Source of the DNA: Catellatospora coxensis
Lineage (GTDB): Bacteria > Actinomycetota > Actinomycetes > Mycobacteriales > Micromonosporaceae
Direction: 5' to 3'
Length of the DNA: 64,000 bases
NCBI RefSeq assembly: GCF_016862635.1
Contig: NZ_BONI01000007.1
Span: forward strand, 124,001 to 188,000
Shown piece by piece: positions 8,501 to 16,446 of the stretch. The notes beneath the pieces were generated by a model. It was not told the DNA's origin and searched no databases. It saw nothing but the letters and a program-made list of their open reading frames with translations. Numbering within the stretch: the stretch's first letter is position 1; each line of letters opens with the position of its first letter. Made by a program: the position numbers and the translations under genes.

Positions 8501-9556
8501 CAATCGGGCGTACAGCGGCAGGATCTCGGTGTGCCGCAGGTTGCGCTTGCGCAGCATGTCCGCGGTGTCGCGGATCTCCCGCTCGCCGCTGAGGAACACC
8601 AGCACGTCGCCCGGGGCCTCGCCGGCCAGCTCGTCGACGGCGTCGGAGATGGCCTGGATCTGGTCGCGCTCGTCGTCGTTGTCCTCCTCGTCGCCCTCGA
8701 CGACCAACGGGCGGTAGCGGACCTCGACCGGGTAGGTGCGGCCGGACACCTCGACGATCGGGGCGGGCTTCGGCTCGCCGCCGACGACGGCGGTGGAGAA
8801 GTGGGCCGCGAAGCGCTCCGGGTCGATGGTCGCCGAGGTGATGATCACCTTGAGGTCGGGGCGCTTCGGGAGCAGCTGCTTGAGGTAGCCGAGGATGAAG
8901 TCGATGTTGAGACTGCGCTCGTGCGCCTCGTCGATGATCAGCGTGTCGTACATCGCGAGCGAGCGGTCGTGCTGGATCTCGGCCAGCAGGATGCCGTCGG
9001 TCATCAACTTGATCATCGTCTGGTCGCCGACGTGGTCGGTGAACCGGACCTTCCAGCCGACGACGCCGCCGAGCGGGGTCTGCAGCTCCTCGGCGATGCG
9101 CTCGGCGACCGTACGGGCGGCCAGCCGGCGCGGCTGCGTATGGCCGATCAGCCCGCGTACGCCGCGGCCCAGTTCGAGGCAGATCTTCGGGATCTGGGTG
9201 GTCTTGCCGGAGCCCGTCTCGCCCGCGACGATGACGACCTGGTGGTCGCGGATCGCATCGGCGATGTCGTCGCGCTTCTGGCTGACCGGCAGCTCGTCGG
9301 GGTAGCTGACCGTGGGCACCCCGGCGACCCGCAGGGCGAGCTTCTCCTCGGCGGTGCCGACAGCCGAGGTGATCTGCGCCATAGCGGCGTCCAGCGCGTC
9401 CCCCGGCTTCATCCGGCGTACGCCGTCGAGGCGCCGGCCGAGCCTGCGGCGGTCCTGCGCCGTCAGCTCGTCGACGCGTTTGCGCAGCTCGGCGAGCTGG
9501 CTGGGGTTACGGGGCGGCCTGTTGCGGAGCGGCGCGGGCTCGGACTGCGATGTCAT
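5582..9556 (-). CDS. hrpA: ATP-dependent RNA helicase HrpA (DEAH box)
   Basis: The 1324-residue protein matches full-length bacterial HrpA. The Walker A motif GETGSGKT lies at about 112-119, DEAH at 209-212 (IIDEAHERSLNIDF), motif III as TSATID, and motif VI as QRKGRCGR. The helicase-associated/OB region and the long HrpA C-terminal domain follow. HrpA unwinds RNA structures and, in E. coli, rescues stalled ribosomes. TATCCT lies 10 nt before the ATG, so the transcript leader is at most a few nucleotides. The gene is monocistronic, convergent with the membrane pair and separated from it by the 5524 hairpin. A very long shadow frame covers it on the opposite strand. Confidence 0.96.
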   Translation of the reverse strand: MTSQSEPAPLRNRPPRNPSQLAELRKRVDELTAQDRRRLGRRLDGVRRMKPGDALDAAMAQITSAVGTAEEKLALRVAGVPTVSYPDELPVSQKRDDIADAIRDHQVVIVAGETGSGKTTQIPKICLELGRGVRGLIGHTQPRRLAARTVAERIAEELQTPLGGVVGWKVRFTDHVGDQTMIKLMTDGILLAEIQHDRSLAMYDTLIIDEAHERSLNIDFILGYLKQLLPKRPDLKVIITSATIDPERFAAHFSTAVVGGEPKPAPIVEVSGRTYPVEVRYRPLVVEGDEEDNDDERDQIQAISDAVDELAGEAPGDVLVFLSGEREIRDTADMLRKRNLRHTEILPLYARLSTAEQHKVFQPHTGRRIVLATNVAETSLTVPGIKYVVDPGTARISRYSNRLKVQRLPIEAVSQASANQRKGRCGRTSDGIAIRLYDEADFIGRPEFTEPEILRTNLASVILQMISLGLGDIAAFPFIDPPDRRNIADGLDLLHELGALEAPVRGEPGKLTPLGRKLAQLPVDPRLGRMVLEADRNGCLREVLIITAALSIQDPRERPADKQQAAGEKHARFADKDSDFVAFLNLWNWIKEQQQELSSNQFRRTCKTDFLHYLRIREWQDLESQLRQVVKGMGFTLNTVPADAQRLHQSLLSGLLSHIGMHDPEKRDFIGARNARFSLFPGSSLFKKAPKWVMAAELVETSRLWGRIAAKIEPEWAESLAEHLVKRQYSEPHWEKKQAAVLAYEKVTLYGIPIVAKRKVNFGRIDPALSRELFIRHALVDGDWETHHEFFHANRDLLAEVEELEHRVRRRDILVDDGTLFDFYDERLPADVVSGRHFDSWWKKARHKTPDLLSFEKSMLVNEAAGGVDEDDYPDVWRQGEFELPLTYQFEPGANADGVTVHIPLPLLNQITPAGFDWQIPGVREELAVALVRSLPKAIRRNFVPVPDYVKEALAGQKPDGQPLLALLERQLRAMTGIVVAREAWEPEKIPDHLRMTFRVEDEQGKTLAEGKDLAELKRRLRDKAQAAVAAAADDMEQHGLRAWTIGPLAKVVERQRGGYAVKGYPALVDEGDSVGVGVFDSPGEQWTAMWRGTRRLVLLGAPPPLKSLQGRLSNQAKLALSRNPHGSVAKLLEDVVTTAVDKVIIEAGGPAWDADAFAALVAKARADMPDTMYAILQQLEPILSLSYDIDRQLKSITNVLLVRSVADIRAQLTGLVYPGFVASTGLRRLPDLVRYLRAIEQRLAKLPESPQRDRERLLLIEDVQQEYTDARASIRPGAPGWDTLAEVRWMIEELRVSYFAQSLGTPYPVSDKRIYRALATLPG

Positions 9557-9619
9557 GACGGGCCCCAGGATATGCCGCCGACCTCCCCTGCCGACCAGCG
9601 GTTTTCACCCGGGCCTCGA

Positions 9620-10591
9620 TCAGAGCCCGGCGAACAGCGCCAGCACCTCCTCGGCGCAGCCCCAGGACAGCGTCACCCCGCACCCGGAGTGCCCGTAGTT
9701 GTGGATCACGACGCGGTCCCCGGAGCGGTCCACCTCCACCCGCACCCCGGGGGCGCGGTTGGGACGCAGACCCACCCGCCGCGCCCGGACCGGAGCGTCG
9801 GCGAGCCTGGGTTCGACCCGCGCGCAGCGGTCGCGGATCCCCTTCTCGACGAGAAGGCTGGGCTGGAGGGTGTCCTTCTCGTCGTCGTGGTCGACGGCGA
9901 TACCACCCATCACCACATGATCACCGTGGGGCAGGAAGTAGGTGAGGTTGCCACGCTCGGCCGAGTCCTGGAAGAACCAGTCCACCCCGGGGTTGTCCAC
10001 CACGACCAATTGGCCGCGCGTGGCCTGCAGATCGGGATCCTTGGTCAGTCCGCGTGCCCCCAGTCCGGTGCAGTTGATCAGCACGCCGGGCAGCGCCACC
10101 TCGGTGAAGCTGCGCAGCGGACGGGGCAGCTCGGTCACCTCGACCTTCGCCGTCGCCAACCTTTCGGCCAGGTATTTCAGGTAGGCGGGCATGTCGATCA
10201 GCGGAATGGTGTGCCACCAGCCGACGGCGAACTCAGGTGGCAGCTCCGAACTGTCACAAAGCCGATAGTCACTAAGTGCAGTGGCCCACCCGGGCGGATT
10301 CACCCGCTCCACCGAGGCCTCCATGCCTCGCACGAACCGCACCCCGCAGGCGTGACGGTCCGCGATGCGCGCGAACTCCCGCAGGGTCGCCTCGCTCCAG
10401 CCCGTCACCCGTTCGTCGTCGACCATGTACGGACCCCAGCTCGCACCGGCGAGCGCGGAGGTGGTCCGCGACCACGGCCGGTCGGTGATCACGTGGACCC
10501 GGATGCCGGCCTCGGCGAGCCGAATGGCCGTGGTGAGACCGGATACGCCCGCCCCGATGACGACTGCCTCTTGCTGTGAAGAAGCCACCAT
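9620..10591 (-). CDS. FAD-dependent D-amino-acid oxidase
   Basis: The 323-residue DAO-fold flavoprotein starts with the dinucleotide-binding motif VVIGAGVSGLTTAIRLAEAG (GxGxxG at 13-18). It keeps the DAAO signatures SALAGASWGPY near residue 45, LINCTGLGAR, RGQLV, and the C-terminal HNYGHSGCGVTLSWG loop that binds FAD. DAAOs deaminate D-amino acids to 2-oxo acids with release of H2O2 and ammonia. No signal peptide is seen; there is no obvious C-terminal peroxisomal-type tag, as expected for a bacterium. The neighbours do not indicate a pathway; recycling of D-amino acids from peptidoglycan is one possibility. It is divergent from the SCO2521-like gene across 169 nt. Confidence 0.92.
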   Translation of the reverse strand: MVASSQQEAVVIGAGVSGLTTAIRLAEAGIRVHVITDRPWSRTTSALAGASWGPYMVDDERVTGWSEATLREFARIADRHACGVRFVRGMEASVERVNPPGWATALSDYRLCDSSELPPEFAVGWWHTIPLIDMPAYLKYLAERLATAKVEVTELPRPLRSFTEVALPGVLINCTGLGARGLTKDPDLQATRGQLVVVDNPGVDWFFQDSAERGNLTYFLPHGDHVVMGGIAVDHDDEKDTLQPSLLVEKGIRDRCARVEPRLADAPVRARRVGLRPNRAPGVRVEVDRSGDRVVIHNYGHSGCGVTLSWGCAEEVLALFAGL

Positions 10592-10760
10592 TTGATTAGA
10601 TTAACTTACATAGACGAATGCGAGTTCGGGTGCGCTCATTCGATGACGCTCCGTGATTGAAGTCGAACGTTCGGTCTATTGTGGCCTTCAGGCGTCTTGT
10701 CACGCCACCCCCTCATGAAGTGAAATCGATCGATCATTGTCAGCACGGGCGGGAGTGCCG
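10592..10760. promoter_or_regulatory. Divergent spacer between D-amino-acid oxidase and the SCO2521-like gene
   Basis: This 169-nt region is clearly more AT-rich than its flanks. It holds an exact 10-bp palindrome (CGAACGTTCG, 10664-10673) that could be an operator. The end of the region (GGGAG at about 10751-10755) is the ribosome site of the ATG at 10761. Promoter positions cannot be fixed by eye. Confidence 0.4.
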
Positions 10761-11717
10761 ATGGCGACCACCAGGCCGGCGACCGAGGTCGTCATCGGCG
10801 AGGTGCACACGGCGCTACTGCAACACTCCAGCGCGGTGTCCGCCGGCGTCGGCGCCGAGCTCCTCGCACTGACCGCGGGTGAGCGGGTGCGCCGAGCGGA
10901 GCGGCCCATCGCCTACGCCGTCTCCCCGGCCCAACTGACCGGCGTGGACTGCGACCTGCCCGCAGCGGTCACGGCGGGGCCGCAGAACCGGCTCGCCCCG
11001 GTGCGCGCCGTCGGCACCGTGACCTCACGAGCGGTGCTCACCGGCGGCCACGTGCTGCAGGGGTCGGCATACGCCCGGGTCGTCGTGGACGCCGAGCGCC
11101 GCCGCAAGCCATGGTCGCACTACCTGGCCCGGCCCGGCGTGCTGGAAATCGTCGGCAAGTCCGGCGGGCTCGACATCGCCGGCGGACACCTGCGCCAGGC
11201 CGCACCGAGCGCGGGCATGCTCGATCTCGGCACCATCGGCGATCGCACCATCGACACGATTCAGACGTCGCGGCGCATCGACCGGGCGGCGCCGTTCAGG
11301 TCCACCCGCACCGGGCTGCGCTGGTCGGTGTCCGAGGGCGGCGTCTTCGAGTTCACCCTCGTCGACGACCGGACCCGCACCGCCCGGTTGCCCCGCGTCG
11401 CCGACGCCGAGGCGACGGCTGCGCTGTGCGAGGACATCGCACTGCACGACTGGCTGCTCACGACACTGTTGTCGCTGGTCGGCCGAATTCCCGCCGGCAG
11501 GGCGGGACGCCGGCAGGTGGTCGAGCGGCTCGCCCCCGCACTGGACCACCTGCTGCACCTGTGGATGCCCGCCGCCCGCGTCGACTCCGCGCTCGCCCCG
11601 GTCTGGCGCGGCCTCGATCAGCGCCCGGGACTGACCCGACAGTGGCAGACCAACGTCGAACGCGTGCGGGACCAGCTGGCGCTGGCCGTGATCGAGGCGT
11701 CCGCCCACCGCCCGTGA
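10761..11717 (+). CDS. SCO2521 family protein (unknown function)
   Basis: The 318-residue protein resembles the actinobacterial family named after S. coelicolor SCO2521: an N-terminal GEVHTALLQHSSAVSAGVGAELLAL stretch, then a beta-rich middle (GTVTSRAVLTGGHVLQGSAYARVV) and a helical C-terminal third. No catalytic motif, signal peptide or membrane segment is visible. The ATG at 10761 has GGGAG 5 nt upstream and is preferred over a TTG at 10737. The gene is followed after 11 nt by a membrane protein on the same strand. It faces the SCO2522-SCO2525 homologues, which run convergently. The family assignment is from memory of names and sequence feel; the role is unknown. Confidence 0.7.
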   Translation: MATTRPATEVVIGEVHTALLQHSSAVSAGVGAELLALTAGERVRRAERPIAYAVSPAQLTGVDCDLPAAVTAGPQNRLAPVRAVGTVTSRAVLTGGHVLQGSAYARVVVDAERRRKPWSHYLARPGVLEIVGKSGGLDIAGGHLRQAAPSAGMLDLGTIGDRTIDTIQTSRRIDRAAPFRSTRTGLRWSVSEGGVFEFTLVDDRTRTARLPRVADAEATAALCEDIALHDWLLTTLLSLVGRIPAGRAGRRQVVERLAPALDHLLHLWMPAARVDSALAPVWRGLDQRPGLTRQWQTNVERVRDQLALAVIEASAHRP

Positions 11718-11728
11718 CAGGGGGAACC

Positions 11729-12697
11729 ATGGCCAGCCAGAAGGACCGCTCCAACCGTACGCCCACGAAGATCTTGGTCAGTCTCGTCGCCTTCGGCATC
11801 ACCTTCCTGGCGACGTACCTGTTCGAGGCCCTGGGCACGCATCCGGACGTGCTGGTCGGCTTCGGCGCGTCGCTCTTCGTCGCCGGCGTCACCTTCGTGG
11901 TCCAGTTCCTCTACGACGTGGAACGCCGGCTCGACAAGCTGGAGGACCAGCTGGCACAGCATTCGGCGGACAACGAGTCGCGGATCGACGAGGGCTTCCA
12001 GCGCATCAGCGAGGCGACACACCTGTTCAGCCTGGTCGAGGCGTCGGCGATGCAGACCGACGCGATCACCCAGCTGGTCGGCAACTCGGTGCGGATAAAG
12101 CCCAGCCCGCAACTGGTCTTCGATCTCGCCCAGGCGGAGATACAGCGGTTGTCGGAGATGCTGAAGACCCTCGGCGACTCGGGTGACCTCACCTACGACG
12201 GCGAGGACCGGGACTGGCTGCTCGGGCTCACCAAACACGTCAACCACAGCCTCGACGCGATCAGCACCACCCTGGACGTCGGCGGCCAGGACTACTTCGA
12301 CGGCAGCCTGTGGCAGAGCGATCTGGGCCAGCGTTACCTGGAGGCGCAGCGCGACGCCATCCGGCGCAACGTCCGGGTACGCCGCATCTTCATCCTGGAC
12401 CGGTCCGAGCTGGTCGACGACGAGCACTTCCGGCGGGTCATCGGCATGCACCACGACATCGAGATCGAGGTACGGGCGCTGGACCCGACGCGGTTCCCGC
12501 GCCAGTTCATCCCGCCGTTCGGCGACTTCATCGTCTTCGACGGTGTGGTCAGCTACCAGACGTCGCCGTCCGCGCCGGTCACGGACACGAACCGGGCCAC
12601 GATCGCGAGCACGCAACTCGTCACCAATCCCATGAAGGTGCAGCGCAACGTCGACCGGTTCAACGATCTGTGGAAGGTCGCCGCGCCGCTCACCTGA
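11729..12697 (+). CDS. Membrane-anchored protein with conserved C-terminal domain (unknown family), copy A
   Basis: The 322-residue protein has two transmembrane helices near residues 12-30 and 36-58, then a coiled-coil-like linker (DVERRLDKLEDQLAQHSADNES) and a cytosolic domain. The C-terminal 120 residues contain LWQSDLGQRYLEAQRDAIRR followed by VRVRRIFILDRSEL, then an alternating strand/helix region. The same arrangement (FWxSxxGRRYLxxxQ, then QRIFIY) occurs in the gene at 17715, so these look like distant paralogues framing the SCO2522-2525 block. The pattern is reminiscent of PLD-like or nucleotide-sensing folds, but no HKD motif is present and I do not assign a function. AGGGGG precedes the ATG. 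Its 3' end overlaps the convergent SCO2522-like gene by 8 nt. Confidence 0.75.
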   Translation: MASQKDRSNRTPTKILVSLVAFGITFLATYLFEALGTHPDVLVGFGASLFVAGVTFVVQFLYDVERRLDKLEDQLAQHSADNESRIDEGFQRISEATHLFSLVEASAMQTDAITQLVGNSVRIKPSPQLVFDLAQAEIQRLSEMLKTLGDSGDLTYDGEDRDWLLGLTKHVNHSLDAISTTLDVGGQDYFDGSLWQSDLGQRYLEAQRDAIRRNVRVRRIFILDRSELVDDEHFRRVIGMHHDIEIEVRALDPTRFPRQFIPPFGDFIVFDGVVSYQTSPSAPVTDTNRATIASTQLVTNPMKVQRNVDRFNDLWKVAAPLT

Positions 12698-13670
12698 GCG
12701 GCGCGGCGGCGCCCTCGACGAAGACGTAGTTCAGGCGGGTGAGGATGTCGGCGGACAGCGGGCGATGCTCGGCGGCGGCCCGCGCGAGCACCTGGCCGTT
12801 GACCACCGGGTCGACGGAGACCTGGTCGAGGATGGTCCGCACCGCGTGCTCCACCGGCAGGAAACGTGTGTCGAGCACGGAGAACGTGCGGTACGCGAAG
12901 AACGGGCGTGCCCGCGGCTCCAGGCGCGACACCGGCGGCAGCTCCGACCAGGCAGCCGGAAGCGGGTCAGGCCGATCCTGCGGTGTCGCCACCGCCTGAC
13001 CCTCGTGCCGCAGCAGACCCAGCCGCAGGAGCTGCCACACCGCGGCCAGCATGGGGCAGGACCAGCGGCGCTCGCCGCGCTGCACATCCCACAACTCGAC
13101 ATCCATGAAGATCGAGTGGTTGTTGACCGCGTTCTGCCTCGGCGGCTGCCATTCCGGCACCGTCTCCATCGCCTCGAGCGAAGCACCGACGTGGGGGGAC
13201 CGCTGGCCGTTGCTCAACCAGCCGGTCTCGGTGACCGGCGGGCGGGCTCCGGTGGTCTGCCGCGGCGGCTCCGACACCAGGCGGTCCTCGACCAGCCGCG
13301 CCGGCTCGACCGCGCCCGCGCGGGCGCACGCCGACTCGCGTGCCAGGTAGTCGATCGTCAGTCCGGACTCGTGTGCGGCACGCTGCAGCATCGGCACGAT
13401 CTCGGCCGGCGAGCCGAACGGGGAGAAGTAGTCGTCGACCAGGAAGCACGTGCTGATCCGCGCCTTGGGTCCCCAGGTCGCACGGCACGCGTCACCGGCG
13501 GCCTGCGCCCACGGCCGCACCCGGGCGAACAGCTCCCGGAGGCGCCCGTAGCCGGCTTTGAAGTCGTCCATGTAGAGGTGGCCGAGCTCGATGGAAAGGT
13601 GCGACAGCGCCACCTCCTCGATCTTCAGCGTCGCGCTGAACTCGTCGTAGACGACCTCCAGCTCGGTCAC
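12690..13670 (-). CDS. SCO2522 family protein (unknown function)
   Basis: The 326-residue protein resembles the SCO2522 family and is the last gene of the minus-strand block. Recognisable conserved stretches are LSHLSIELGHLYMDDFKAGY, ISTCFLVDDYFSPFGSPAEI and NHSIFMDVELWDVQRGERRW, with several acidic and aromatic residues that could form an active site. No membrane or export signal is seen. The GTG at 13670 overlaps the stop of the P-loop gene (GTGA) and has GGAGG 5 nt upstream, which indicates translational coupling; the longer frame upstream lies inside the P-loop gene. Coupling implies the two products are needed in similar amounts, perhaps in one complex. Confidence 0.72.
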   Translation of the reverse strand: MTELEVVYDEFSATLKIEEVALSHLSIELGHLYMDDFKAGYGRLRELFARVRPWAQAAGDACRATWGPKARISTCFLVDDYFSPFGSPAEIVPMLQRAAHESGLTIDYLARESACARAGAVEPARLVEDRLVSEPPRQTTGARPPVTETGWLSNGQRSPHVGASLEAMETVPEWQPPRQNAVNNHSIFMDVELWDVQRGERRWSCPMLAAVWQLLRLGLLRHEGQAVATPQDRPDPLPAAWSELPPVSRLEPRARPFFAYRTFSVLDTRFLPVEHAVRTILDQVSVDPVVNGQVLARAAAEHRPLSADILTRLNYVFVEGAAAPLR

Positions 13671-14584
13671 GGGGACCTCCACGCCGCGTCCTCGGTCAGC
13701 AGCTTGGCGATCAGTTCGAAGGCCTCGACCGTGGCCGCGTTGGCGATCTGCTTCGTCACCGTGTCGGCGTCGGAGATCAACTGCTCGCGCCACTGCAGCA
13801 CCGGGTCCAGCGGAACCGAGCCGAGCGTGAAGGCCTGCCCGACCCGTTCCGCGCCCGCCAGGTGCTGCAGGTCCCGGTTGATCTCCTGCAACCATCCCAC
13901 CTGCGTCGCCCGCAGGCCCGACAGCTCCTCCGAGCGGGGGTCGACCACCGCGGTGCGCACGAACCGGATGGCGGCGCGCAGCCGGTCCGCGTCATGGCCG
14001 CGCCGAGCGCCCATGTCGACGATGCCGCGCTCCCCGTACACCAGGCCCGCCGCTGCCAGGACGTGCTGTCGCGTCCAGCGGTGGAACACCAGCCAGCGGG
14101 CGGTCACCCCGCGCAGTTGCGGCGCGGTCAGCGCCGCCAGCACGATCTCGGTGGCGTACGACCGGCCCGCGCTCAGGTCCACCAGACTGATGTCGAACTC
14201 CTCCTCCACCCGCAGGAGCAGCTGTGCGCACCGGTCGATGATCTCGCCGGTGGCCGCGAACTCGGCTCCGCCGCTGTCACCCGGAATGAGGCACAGCTGG
14301 CCCGCCCCGTCGGGCCGGCCCCGCAGGCTGAGCCGGTCGGACTCGCTCCACACGTCCACCCGCATCGGGCCGCCCACCTTGCCCCGCAGGTACGAGTGGA
14401 GGCCGCCGGCCGGTGCTCCGCGAGCCACGTCGTTGACGGCGAAGATCGCACCGGCGGTCGGCGAACCGAAGTCGAAGTCGAGGTAGCAGACGTCGCTGCC
14501 CTGCAGCGCCCGGCGATAGATCAGATTGCTGCTGGTCACGGAGCGCCCGGTGCCGCCCTTGTCGGAAGTCGCGAATACCAGCAC
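13667..14584 (-). CDS. SCO2523 family variant P-loop protein (ParA/MinD-like)
   Basis: The 305-residue protein starts GTG LVFATSDKGGTGRSVTSSN, a deviant Walker A (KGGTGRS, K9 to S15) of the ParA/MinD/SIMIBI class. YLDFDFGSPTAG follows at the Walker A' position, and DISLVDLSAGRS is a likely Walker B. Such ATPases dimerise around ATP and position or load partner proteins, often on membranes or DNA. The C-terminal half departs from ParA and is probably family-specific. The start codon abuts the stop of the SCO2524-like gene (TAGGTG) with GGAG 8 nt upstream. Given the two membrane proteins nearby, an ATP-driven membrane-located process is plausible but inferred. Confidence 0.82.
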   Translation of the reverse strand: MLVFATSDKGGTGRSVTSSNLIYRRALQGSDVCYLDFDFGSPTAGAIFAVNDVARGAPAGGLHSYLRGKVGGPMRVDVWSESDRLSLRGRPDGAGQLCLIPGDSGGAEFAATGEIIDRCAQLLLRVEEEFDISLVDLSAGRSYATEIVLAALTAPQLRGVTARWLVFHRWTRQHVLAAAGLVYGERGIVDMGARRGHDADRLRAAIRFVRTAVVDPRSEELSGLRATQVGWLQEINRDLQHLAGAERVGQAFTLGSVPLDPVLQWREQLISDADTVTKQIANAATVEAFELIAKLLTEDAAWRSP

Positions 14585-16420
14585 CTATGGCGCTCCCGTC
14601 ACGTCACGACGCGCCTCCGCAAGACCGTCCAGCTCGCGCAACACGTCGCAGATCAAGGCGAAACTGGTTCCCGGCCGGTAATCGATGATCTCCCGGGCGT
14701 GGCGCAGCCTGGCTCGAATGGCCTGCAGCGCGTTGCGCATGCTCGAGCCCGAATCGGTCGAGGCGACCAGTTGCTGACGGTCGAAGAGGTGTTCGGCCTC
14801 GGCGAGCAGCTCGTTGGCGAGACCGACCATCTCGTCGCTGCGCAACGGGTGGGTGTCAGCGAGGTCGGCCGCGAACACCAGGCTTTCCACCACGCGCACC
14901 GTGTGGTGCCAGCTGAGCCGGCCGTCTCCGTCATCGAGCAGGACCTCGCTGAAACCCCGCTCCGGGTGGTCCCACAGCCCCCGGCCCTGGCCGGTCACGA
15001 TGCGCCGTTTCAGGAGGTGGTCCCAGACGCCGTCGGCGAGGACCAGCATCTCCCCGCGCAACTGCACGTTGTTGAGGTAACGCGCGATACGGATGATGCG
15101 TTTCAGCAGCAGGGGCGCGAAGTCCGCGGCCACCCAGTTCAGCTTCACGTCCGCCAGGCTGCTTTCGAGCGCGATGGCCACTCCGGGGTAGTGCAGGTCG
15201 ACCGCTGTGTCGTTCGCGATCGGGCGCCGGGTGATACGCGCCCGCGCGGCCAGTTCTTCCAGAGCTCGGCCGAGCCGGCTCAGTCCCAGCTCGCTCCCGC
15301 CGTGTTCCACCAGGCCGCGGGTCGCGATCGAGATCACGAGAAGGCTGAAGTAGTCGGACTCCTCGCCGTCGGTGGTGCGCCACGGAAGATCTTCGAGTGG
15401 CCACCGGGCGTCGCCGTAACTCGCGATGGCCGACCAGTAATTCTGGGTCAGGTCCCAGCGCAGCTGAAGCGCGGCCGCCAGGCGCAGCTGCTCGTCGTCG
15501 AGCAGCCGCAGCAGGCGGGTGCGCGCGGAGAAGAGGTCGGCGATGCCGTCCAGGGCTTGCACGGTGAAATAGAGATATGGCGCGTTCTGGGCGTATCCGT
15601 CGCGCTGAGGCTCGGCGTCTCCGATGAACGGGATCTGCGGGGCACCGGTGATGATGCCCCAGGACCAGCCGCATTCGAACAGCATCTGCGGCTGATCGAG
15701 TTCCGTGAACTCCTCGTTGCCGACCCTGAGCTCGCGCAGTCCGGCGATGATCTGCCGGAGCGCCTGCCGCAACTCCCCGACGATGCGATTCGCGGAGAGA
15801 TTCGATTGGTTGATCGTACGGATCAGGTGCTTGCCGTCCGGGGACGACGCGTCGAAGGTGAACACCGTGAAGCTGCGCAGCAGGCCCACCATCGCGGCGG
15901 TGAGCCGGCGGCTGGCCAGCTGCACCAGGCTGTCGAGCTCCTCGAGCTGCTGCTTGTTGTTCAGCGAGCTGCGATAGATGCTGGCAAACCCGAGCGTGGC
16001 CAGCGTCAGCGTGATCGAGGAGGCGAAGGACTCGACCACGTCGAGGGACAGATGCTCCTTGGCCAGGTCTTCGTCCGGTGTCGCCGAGGCGAGGTAGGAA
16101 CCGCCGGGGAAGATGGGCCGACCGTTCACCGAATACCGAAGGTGGAACTTGGTGAGCGCGTCGACCAGGACCTGCGGAATCTGCAGCTTGGTGCCGAACA
16201 CGGAAAGCGCCGCCGCGACATCGTCCTCGGTCTGGTCGGGCCGGTCCAGCCGAAACCGGGGGATCTCCGTCGCGGGAAGCATGATGCAGAGCAGTTGTTC
16301 GGCGTCCTGGACCGAATCCCAGTCCCCCTGGCCGCCCCAGGCCCATTCGCCGTTGACATATGAAGCGCGTGCGGCTGATCGCCAGATGTCGAGGAGCTGC
16401 TGACGTGGCTGGATCTTCAT
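14585..16420 (-). CDS. SCO2524 family protein (unknown function)
   Basis: The 611-residue protein is predicted to be mostly helical, without signal peptide, membrane helices or a familiar catalytic motif. It starts MKIQPRQQLLDIWRSAARAS. Conserved-looking stretches include EWAWGGQGDWDSVQDAEQLL (tryptophan-rich), LFECGWSWGI and LSWHHTVRVVESLVFAADLA. The size, helical character and position between a P-loop ATPase and a methyltransferase suggest a scaffold or large subunit. It starts 26 nt after the methyltransferase stop and its stop abuts the next start, so it is a middle gene of a four-gene operon. Assignment to the SCO2524 family rests on position and general similarity. Confidence 0.7.
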   Translation of the reverse strand: MKIQPRQQLLDIWRSAARASYVNGEWAWGGQGDWDSVQDAEQLLCIMLPATEIPRFRLDRPDQTEDDVAAALSVFGTKLQIPQVLVDALTKFHLRYSVNGRPIFPGGSYLASATPDEDLAKEHLSLDVVESFASSITLTLATLGFASIYRSSLNNKQQLEELDSLVQLASRRLTAAMVGLLRSFTVFTFDASSPDGKHLIRTINQSNLSANRIVGELRQALRQIIAGLRELRVGNEEFTELDQPQMLFECGWSWGIITGAPQIPFIGDAEPQRDGYAQNAPYLYFTVQALDGIADLFSARTRLLRLLDDEQLRLAAALQLRWDLTQNYWSAIASYGDARWPLEDLPWRTTDGEESDYFSLLVISIATRGLVEHGGSELGLSRLGRALEELAARARITRRPIANDTAVDLHYPGVAIALESSLADVKLNWVAADFAPLLLKRIIRIARYLNNVQLRGEMLVLADGVWDHLLKRRIVTGQGRGLWDHPERGFSEVLLDDGDGRLSWHHTVRVVESLVFAADLADTHPLRSDEMVGLANELLAEAEHLFDRQQLVASTDSGSSMRNALQAIRARLRHAREIIDYRPGTSFALICDVLRELDGLAEARRDVTGAP

Positions 16421-16446
16421 ACGGGTCCGACCACCGTCCTGTCAGT

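Noticed and set aside
6179-10579. Open frame of 1466 codons on the plus strand opposite hrpA
   Set aside because: It has the biased Arg/Ala/Gly/Val composition of an antisense shadow of a high-GC gene, shows no domain signature, and hrpA beneath it has all DEAH-helicase motifs.
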